From assembly GCA_910574455.1 (NCBI GenBank), contig CAJSYZ010000005.1:5394001-5458000 (forward strand): a stretch of DNA of 64,000 nt. The letters are read 5' to 3'. Positions 56,698 to 64,000 of this stretch are shown piece after piece; the first letter of the stretch is position 1, and each line of letters opens with the position of its first letter. The notes under the pieces were generated by a model. The model saw only the letters and a program-made list of their open reading frames with translations. It was not told the DNA's origin and did not search any database. The stretch comes from Trichaptum fuscoviolaceum (lineage: Eukaryota; Basidiomycota; Agaricomycetes; Hymenochaetales; Trichaptaceae). The position numbers were made by a program, and so were the translations under genes.

Positions 56698-57175
56698 TGA
56701 GGAAATAGATATTGGGAGTACGCGTCAAGGCAGTCTTCCCACTGGCACGGCCAGTCACGTTCAAGTTTGCGCGATCGCCGCGAGCTTCACCTAAACCGGT
56801 TTGTGTGTCAGAGATTGCTTCACTGGTTTGTACTACGTCAAGAATCGAAATTTGGAGGTGACTATCATGATGTACGAGGAAGAACGGTTCCAAGTTATCA
56901 AATTATGGCACTCCGTTTGGGGTTACTGACCTGCGCACGCGACTCGGAGCTTCCGGCGACACCAGCCCGGGGCTAGTATTCGCCCGCTCGGCCATTGGCG
57001 CAGCCGGAAGCCCACAATCATACTTTCTTATAAGTATCAAGTACATGTACCTAAGATATGTTTCGCTTCTACTACTACAGCTTGATCAAATGGTAAGTGC
57101 AATAATTACATCCGAGATTTATTTGCGATTTTCCTTTATCGCTCCATTCGCCAGCAATATTGTCTGACGAATTTT
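56698..57175. other. intergenic, nothing seen
   Basis: 3' flank of the dehydrogenase gene and upstream of the decayed membrane gene. No feature recognised. Confidence 0.35.
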
Positions 57176-58447
57176 CTAGGTCAAGAATACCCCACCATCG
57201 ATCGATAAAGTTTGTCCTGAGGAGAAACGTATGCGGATGGTCAGAAACATTGAGAAACATGTCCATAGGATTTTCAGAAATTGGACATTACCGTTAACGA
57301 AGTAGTTCTCCGGCTTCACTAGATATGATACCGTGCTTGAGATCATCTCAACTGATCCTATGGGACCTCCCCCTAAGCCGAATTTCTACCCAGGGATTCC
57401 AATTAGAGTAGAGATAATGAAAGGGACAGGTGCGCGAGCTTACCCTAGCCGCAATCTCTGCCGAATTACCCTCTTCACCATCGGCGATGGGATCGACTAG
57501 TCAAGACACGTTAGAATCGTACACTGTACAGGGGATCGAAGTGATGAATCTCACGTAAAGTAGTGTCTATGACGCCGGGTGCATATGCATTTGCAGTAAT
57601 TCCGTATTTACGCAATTCGACGGCTTCAATCCGACACATGAGTATCGAGGATATATGTATCACTTAGTACAACGCTGCTCACCTGCAGTTTGAGTCAAAC
57701 CTCTCACTGCAAACTTTGTAGCGCAGTATCCTCCTAGATACTGGGCTCCTGCATCGAACATTGAATACTTGTTTCCAACGTTCACTAAAAACACTTACCC
57801 GTCCTTCCAGCCAAGGATGAAGCCCCTGAAAAACGTAGAAGTAAGAGCTCCTGTTAAAGGTATGCGCAGTGTGCATGTTCCGCTACCTATCAGTCTCCCG
57901 CCTTTTCCTTGCTTGACCATCTGAAGCGCCGCATATTTGTAGCATAAGTATACACCGCGCACGTTCACAGCAAACATAGCATCGAGTTGATCGACGGTTA
58001 CTGGACATAGTATGTATATTAGCTGAGCGAGGTACGAGAAACGGTTAGGGGAAAACCTTACTGTCAAGGAACGTGGCACCTTTTACAATACCAGCATTTG
58101 CGACCATCTATATTGAGAAGGAGATGATAATTAGCTTTCGTGGTATGGTTAGAAAGAATTACAGAATCGCGTACGATGTCAACGCTTCCCAACTCAGAAA
58201 CTGCCTTTTCTACCAAAGCCTTCACTTCCTCTTCCTTTGTCACATCTGCGACAACACCGATAGCCCTTCTGCCTTTCTTCTTGATCTCCTCCACGACCTC
58301 ATCAATCTTCTGAGCTTCGGAAGAAAGGTCGTTGATGACAACGTCGATGCCATCGTCAGCGAATCGGTGGGCTATGCTGTAGCCGATACCTTTCGCAGAG
58401 CCCGTGATGATGGCGACGCGAGGCGTGTATCCACTTGGATCTGACAT
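57176..58447 (-). CDS. short-chain dehydrogenase/reductase (acetoin/diacetyl reductase-like)
   Basis: Starts ATG 58447 (MSDPSGYTPRVAIITGSAKG). The cofactor loop is TGSAKGIGYSIAHRFA. DVVINDL and VVADVTKEEEV follow. The first splice brings in ANAGIVKGATFLD and VNVRGVYLCYKYAA. The catalytic Ser lies in GASSLAGRTG and Tyr/Lys in GGYCATKFAVRG, both reconstructed across introns (acceptors near 57832 and 57743). Distal sequence is RKYGITANAYAPGVIDT, VSYLVKPENYFVNG and a short last exon ending QTLSIDGGVFLT at 57176. About nine small exons, roughly 260 aa, complete. A TATAAAAA box lies at 58509-58516 (minus). A cytosolic NAD(P)H-dependent carbonyl reductase. Confidence 0.87.
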
Positions 58448-58508
58448 GTGTGGCGAGATGTGGTCGATGAGAAAGTGTCGATGCTATTTCACCACAAACG
58501 GAGGGGCA

Positions 58509-58516
58509 TTTTTATA
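58509..58516 (-). promoter_or_regulatory. TATA box of the dehydrogenase gene
   Basis: TATAAAAA on the minus strand, 62 bases upstream of ATG 58447. Confidence 0.55.
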
Positions 58517-60616
58517 GGCGAAGAAACGAAAAAGATTGATAGAGCTCACAAAAACAGCGCAGTCACCAGATCGGATGCATTTGAATGAGCGTAGCCTCAA
58601 TTCAGAGTAGTTGAAGGATGTCTGGCGAATGACAGTCCATATCGTTATCCACCTTGTAAATAAATCAAATGCTGCCCAGATGACAATGAGAGCCGCATCA
58701 GCAGCTTCACTTGTTCGGTCACAATTTCGCGACTATACCAGGCGGATCGTCCAATTACAGCCCGTGGAGTGTTGGGAATCCGAAGGTCAGGAGCCCATAG
58801 TTTTCCAAGAAGTCTTATATCGAACTTTCGACGGCCGGTAGTTGACAGTATCCATATAACTTGAGGTCCGAGCTCAGGCCAAACCAGAAGCAGAGTTCGA
58901 TTATTTGAATTCATCCCTCGATCGATATGCATGACACTATAGAGATGAAGGATACCGTTGTACACTCGTACGCGTTTGCAAGGCTCATTTGATTAGCAGC
59001 GATACAATAATGCATATCATAAATCGCTCGGTAGAAAGAGACTTATTATCACGGACTTCTCGTTCCGTTACCCCTGATGAGGAACATTCACTTCCTCGAA
59101 GACCAAAGTAGCCGACTTTAGCAGCAGAGTGTAAGGTACAGATCTGATGGTACGAGCAAGAGATGGAGAAGTTGAGCCGTGAGTATTACAGTTTTTTGTT
59201 CACGCACGACTCACGGCGCACGCCGAAACGTGCCACGGCAACTTTCACCTCCATCTCTTCAGTCTTCACCTCCCAAAATCATCCCAACAATTTCTCCCGA
59301 TACTCCATTCACTAGCCTATCGAAAGGCGTCACGGTGTATGAAAGATTCGTGTCGCAGCTGCTTTTGGGCCTTCAGATCGTTTGATCAACACCAACAAAA
59401 CCGCAGAACTCATATTTAATTCCCTCACGCTAGGGAGGGAAAAAACTGTATTTTTGTTGTTCGAATCTACCGTAAGTCGAGTCACGCATTTCCAAGCCTT
59501 GAACAGAAAACAACACATTGTTTTCGTTGTTTGTTCATTATATCAAGATGAGATTATTACTTATTTTTTCAGTTATCCCTGTCTTAACTCCATTGTGTCG
59601 AGAATATGAAAAATCTGACTAAATCCTGCCAACATTCTGGGTTTCAACATCTCTGTTGTAGATCGCTGATTGTGAATTGTTTTCAGTCCCCTCCCTCGCT
59701 TCCAACTCTGTCGCAGCTCACCTAACGTCTCAAGAGGCCTTCCTCCTCATTAACCAATGGGCGGTATTCTCGAGTAGCGCAACCAGTGACGAGGCTGACG
59801 TCGACTAGATTGTACGTTAATCCCAGTCCTGCAATCAAACCTGTTCTCACAAGATATACAATGTCTTTAGTCACACTAACCCCTCACTGCGCCACTTGTG
59901 TGCTTGCTCAAGACCGTCAATACCACCTTACGATGGTAGACATTTATCGTCTTGGACCGCATAACGCTTGCCGTTCTTGGACCGCATAACGCTTGCCGTT
60001 CTTGGACAAGCATTTTCGACGACATTCGGAAGGCCCTCTAAGAACTCTCACCTGGTCTGATTCTTTGAGACAATTACCGATTATCCGAAGGTGATGGACA
60101 TCTATGGTCCGACCGAGTACTTCGAGATGGCGACTGAGTTTTGTTCCACGAGCACGTCATGCGAAGGGGATACAGGTGGGGCCGACGAAGGAGGAATATG
60201 AGGAGTAAAGCCAGAGAAGAAGGGGATGATGCCCTTGGCGACAAAATTGATGGAGGATCCGAGGGGCAAGAGCTCTGTTGAACTTGAGGCTTGGTAGAGT
60301 TGGCTCTAGTAAGTGCGTAGCTCTTGATTCGTTTGGTCTGATTGCTGCGGCCACTGTTTCCCCTTGATACCATGGCTGGCATTCGCTTCGACACACACAC
60401 TCGCTTCATTACGCAATACCACATAAGATGCACTGATCTGGGCAGTCGGTACGTCTGATTGTACTGGTAACGACATTGCTATGGTGGACGTCGAAGTCCA
60501 TACTATCACAGTTCTAGTAGACTCGGGATCGGTTTCCTTTTCTCTGATATAGTGACCATAACCTCAGTATGAAGTTCACTCTTTCGTTGAATTACGGTAG
60601 GGACTAACTGGCGTAC
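58517..60616. other. 2.1 kb without a convincing gene
   Basis: Only short frames without homology. A 25-bp tandem repeat (unit CTTGGACCGCATAACGCTTG + CCGTT) runs from 59951 to about 60007, 2.3 copies. Nothing else stands out. Confidence 0.4.
59951..60007. repeat. 25-bp tandem repeat, 2.3 copies
   Basis: Two perfect units (59951-59975 and 59976-60000) and the first bases of a third. A simple local duplication. Confidence 0.9.
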
Positions 60617-61087
60617 CTAGTCGGATCGCCCTCCGACCGAGCCATCCAGGTTTGTACCATCCACAGGGACACTCAACGTAATCGTCGCGCACCCGGTCCC
60701 TCTTCCATGCTCTCGTCCGTGGCGCTCCTCCTTCTCTCTGTCAACGTCCTTCCCCTCCGAATCCCCATTAGTGGTGTTCATTTTTCTCAAGGCGGTGTTC
60801 GATATGAATTCTGGCTCGAGTGGCCTGCGGAGCATCTCCGAGGGGACGTTGTCGACGGGGTTCGGCCCGAGGCTCGCAAAGTCGCTGTCCTCTTGTCCTT
60901 GAATGCGGCGATGGGGCTGCGGATGGTCACCAGTCGGCTGTAGACCCAGTGTATTGCTGTTGCCTTGCATGTCTTTTGACGTCTGTTGTTTACGCTGCCG
61001 ATGTGTAGTGCTAAAAGGTATGCCGTTCTGGGCGGATGTGAAGACGGTACTACGGAGGCTAATGTTGGGAGCATCTACTTCTGTCAT
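60617..61087 (-). CDS. possible hydrophilic unknown protein
   Basis: Open frame from ATG 61087 (MTEVDAPNISLRSTVF) to 60617, about 156 codons, polar and low-complexity (QPHRRIQGQEDSDF, REKEERHGREHGRG). No homology recognised. The opposite-strand frames over the same bases are comparably long, so it may be spurious. Confidence 0.25.
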   Translation of the reverse strand: MTEVDAPNISLRSTVFTSAQNGIPFSTTHRQRKQQTSKDMQGNSNTLGLQPTGDHPQPHRRIQGQEDSDFASLGPNPVDNVPSEMLRRPLEPEFISNTALRKMNTTNGDSEGKDVDREKEERHGREHGRGTGCATITLSVPVDGTNLDGSVGGRSD

Positions 61088-61480
61088 TAATGTGGTTTTA
61101 TCTATGCCATCTTGTTGTCGCCCCACCGATGTAAATACGGCGGTGAAGCCGCAACGACAATGATATCATACATTGACTATGAGCACCACTCTGCCTCCAG
61201 AGACTATCTTGCTATAACAATAATAGATTGATCTCCACGCTACAATTGTATTCTAATTCTACTGTACAGGTGCCCTTTCTAATCCTCCAGATGATTATGG
61301 GTATAATTAACGTGAGCAATGATTAGTTAGAGGTAAGATATCCAAGACTAGCTTGTAAGAAGAAGGAAAGATCTGTATCACGGAAAAAGTGAAAGTTAAA
61401 ATAGTGAACTCCAAATCTTGTCCCGTGTATGCAGTCAAGAAATAACAAAAAAAATTGATTAGATGGTATATGTATTTTGT
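61088..61480. other. intergenic, nothing seen
   Basis: AT-rich 3' flank of the second dehydrogenase gene. Confidence 0.4.
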
Positions 61481-63060
61481 TCAAGTTAGACAGTAGCCGC
61501 CATCCACGCGGATCTCAGCGCCTGTCATGAATTTGGATGCATCACTGCAAAGGTATACGACGGCACCCTGCAAGGAGAACGAAAGAGAAATATGACAGTT
61601 AACGTAATTGTAGGGAGCAGTAAAGTTCAACATTAACTCACACTCAATTCTTCCGGATCGCCCAGCTGTCCGGGTGATAAAGACAAATTGAATCTTATGT
61701 TAATCAAGACAAACGGCTACAACTTACCCGACCCATTGGCGTTAAAGCCTCCCACTTTTGCTGGAACTAGAAGTTAGCAACTCATACTATATGTATATAT
61801 ATCGAAAGTGGAACGGAACGCACGACAAGGCCTTCCTCCTCTTCCAACACCGTTCCGGTCATCTTAGTTCGCATGTATCCGGGGCTACGAATGAATGAGA
61901 TGTAGAATACAGGCTTAACTGCGAACATTACGAACCTCAAAGAATTAACGCGGACATTCTTCTTCGCCCATTCGACTGCAAGACTTGAAGCCAAGTGCTT
62001 GACAGCTAAGCAACATTTTCAGTCATCCCCAATCGGACTTAACCACGGAAGAGGCTTACCAGCTTTCGAAGCATTGTACGGTGCTTGTGGCTACCAGCGA
62101 GAAAAAAAGTCAGATTTACACCAAGTTATGTTTCCTAGGACAAGGCACACCTGAGGAGAATTTACAATCTTATCAAGAGGTGCACATCAGCATCAGTTAT
62201 CGTCCTCGAACAGGTTTAAGAATGGACGCACGGTTCCACTCATGCTAGAGACAAGAACGATTGATCCTCCGCCGGAAGGAATCATGCGGTTGGCTGCTTC
62301 GCGGGCGGTGAAAAAGGCGCCGTACACGTTCGTGTCGAACAGACGTTTGAGGCGGTCCGTAGGGTAGCTAAACAATTAAGCAATCTTGAGCAAATGATTT
62401 ATCCGTTTTAATTTTAACGTACTCTAGAGCGGCATAATGTTCGCAAATGCCTTTTGTACGATAATTAATGATCGCTGAAGGATGCGAATCAAAATGTACT
62501 TTACCCGCTGATGCCACGACAGCATTTATCGACCCAAAACGCGACACCACTTTATCAAACACCTGCTTCATTGACTCTTCTGAGGCGACATCACAGCCCA
62601 AGCCGAGGACATCAAGTGCATCCTTGTTTACGTTTGAATCTCCACCTTCGAACCCGAAATTCAGTCACTATCCTTGACGGACGTAGCAATGTAACATAGC
62701 AATGTAACATACTGTAAGACTGCTTGAGCTCTTCTGCAGCTTCACGTGCGATATTTTCCTTGTAATCTAGTAATGCCAACGAAGTACAGCCTCTGTTCGC
62801 CATAGTACAAGTTCAGACGGATAACGAGTACCGCAAAAGGACGGTACTTACGATTCTACAAAAGCTCTGCAGAACTCATAGCCGAGGCCGCGTGCTGCGC
62901 CAGTCACCAGGCAAGTTTTCCCCTCCATCGAGAACGTAGGTAAGGCCTTCGGTTGTGCAGTTGACAGCGCGCGCGAGCACGCAAGCAATTGCGATGAAGT
63001 TCTGCACGATCCCCGCAAAGCAGTAAGATTGCGAGACTGTCTCAATGTTGTGGACAACAT
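61481..63060 (-). CDS. short-chain dehydrogenase with putative mitochondrial presequence
   Basis: Starts ATG 63060 with an Arg/Ser/Leu-rich leader ([18 protein letters not shown]...[17 protein letters not shown]), consistent with mitochondrial import. The cofactor motif is [18 protein letters not shown]. Next come [59 protein letters not shown] and [15 protein letters not shown]. The catalytic Ser is in [11 protein letters not shown] and Tyr/Lys in APYNASKA, whose codons cross an intron. The end is [17 protein letters not shown], then [23 protein letters not shown] with a stop at 61481. It resembles the mannitol dehydrogenase/sorbose reductase-like SDR group. About nine exons, full length. 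Confidence 0.85.
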
Positions 63061-63975
63061 GGTATACAGAAGTTTAGTGGGGTATAGGCGGCAGGACAGT
63101 TTCCAGTTAAGAGGGGGGTATCGATAGAAGAAGTACACGAAGGTTTGAGGTTCATGATGGCCTTATATCTGTACTCTGGAGCAAGTACGGTGTCGACCGC
63201 AGCTACTAATGGTGCAGCGCTTGCTACGAAGTGACGTCGACGAGCTGCCAATGGTGCCGCATGAGCCGGATCTTTGACGAGATCAATCAACAAGACTAAT
63301 AACTGTGGGGAGAAATAAAATGGATGGTAGACTTTTGGTATTCTGCTGTGGGTAATACTGGGTATGACGCAATGCAATTCGGGTAAGGACTCACTCATTC
63401 TCCAACTTGTTACTACATTCCTTCATCATCGGCGTTCTTAGCTACTAGTAGTGGTGCAAGTAGTCACAAGCATTCCAAGTTTTTCATCAGAGAGAGAAAA
63501 TTGCAATCGAAAACAACAGATGGGGCCACCGTTCGTCAACGTTGAATGTCGCAAACATGCGACATGAGCTACACTGCAGCTGAACAGAAATTAGACAAGG
63601 CTTTCAGCTACGATTGTAAAGCCTCTTCACTGTAAAGACCGATTAGCAAATGGCAGAACAACTCTAGACCACTGCTTGAAGCGGGTTGTGATTTTTTTAA
63701 CGGAAAGTCGTCGGGTGGATCAATTGAATTGAAGAGTCTGAGTGCGGGTGTGACACTGGCAGAGACAGTTTGCGTGACGATAATCAATAGCGTGACATAA
63801 TGTGGCTTTATTGTGCATTGGCCCAAAGTTGGCCACATGGACCTCGCCACTCTCTTGTGTCGCCCATCGTTCGTTGTCCTCGTTCCCCATCCTCCTTTTC
63901 ACTGTCTTTCTCCAAGTCGTTGAACGTGAATTCTTGCTCTTTTCTGACACGTTCAACAAATCTTATCTTCTTACA
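63061..63975. other. upstream region with an unassigned open frame
   Basis: A 118-codon minus-strand frame (63042-63398) reads MSESLPELHCVIPSITHSRI and YHPFYFSPQLLVLLIDLV, with plausible amino-acid composition. It is out of frame with the dehydrogenase and overlaps its start, so it may be an upstream ORF, a first exon of another transcript, or chance. Confidence 0.3.
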
Positions 63976-64000
63976 ATGCCTCGTGCTGTGCTCGACTCGT
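63976..64000 (+). CDS. possible start of a gene running off the right edge
   Basis: ATG 63976 opens MPRAVLDS after a pyrimidine-rich stretch (CCATCCTCCTTTTCACTGTC) typical of fungal promoters. Eight codons only. Confidence 0.3.

Noticed and set aside
59941..60007. 25-bp tandem repeat as a CRISPR or regulatory array
   Set aside because: Only 2.3 directly adjacent copies with no spacers; a simple local duplication.

Overview
This is filamentous basidiomycete (Agaricomycete-type) nuclear DNA. Genes are split by many 50-65 nt GT-AG introns. There is a fungal CBM1 cellulose-binding module, a Plavaka-type (CACTA/EnSpm-related) transposase of the kind common in mushroom-forming fungi, and an agaricomycete-style trypsin-like protease. 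No rRNA, tRNA, CRISPR array or bacterial operon was found. Coordinates of multi-exon genes span first to last coding base; splice sites were placed by eye.

The centrepiece is a three-layer nest. A coiled-coil (golgin-like) host gene, 4177-33748, is split by a Tc1/mariner element (4739-33595, TA target duplication). That element's DDE transposase gene is split by a second insertion of 27,512 bp (5831-33342). The inner insertion has 13-bp terminal inverted repeats (CATCAGGGAAACT) and a 2-bp CA target duplication. Removing it and one CA leaves a Tc1-like element of about 1,343 bp with a continuous transposase frame of about 351 codons; removing that restores host codons across the junction. The large insertion therefore appears to be one giant Plavaka-type transposon with cargo.

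Inside the giant element, left to right: an acidic, lysine-rich multi-exon accessory gene (minus, 6440-10810) divergent from the transposase (plus, 11089-15069, one apparent frameshift); an unknown gene (minus, 15649-17577); a hairpin-dense non-coding block (17602-18841); an unknown protein of about 1,060 aa (plus, 18842-22252); a 2.46-kb module carrying a protease-tail fragment and a dead BCS1-like AAA ATPase; a trypsin-like protease gene (25607-28541); a nearly identical second copy of the 2.46-kb module; a small proline-rich ORF; and a stand-alone DEDDy 3'-5' exonuclease (31772-32703).

Left of the nest are the 3' end of an unknown gene and a conserved unknown gene with a charged coiled-coil tail. 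Right of it are an alcohol dehydrogenase fragment, a condensation/acyltransferase-like enzyme (HxxxDG), a Ser-rich unknown, an alpha/beta hydrolase, a Ser/Thr-rich CBM1 protein, an aldo/keto reductase with a duplicated neighbour (each copy of the pair has lost a different gene), a four-span membrane protein, a transthyretin/HIU-hydrolase-like protein lacking its C-terminal signature, a membrane protein with a decayed tandem copy, and two short-chain dehydrogenases. Much of the non-coding DNA carries a small vocabulary of short palindromic words (ACTAGT, TTCAAGTTGAA, CACTGCCAGTG, GACTCCGAGTC, AGCCTGAG) that are densest inside the giant element but also occur outside it.
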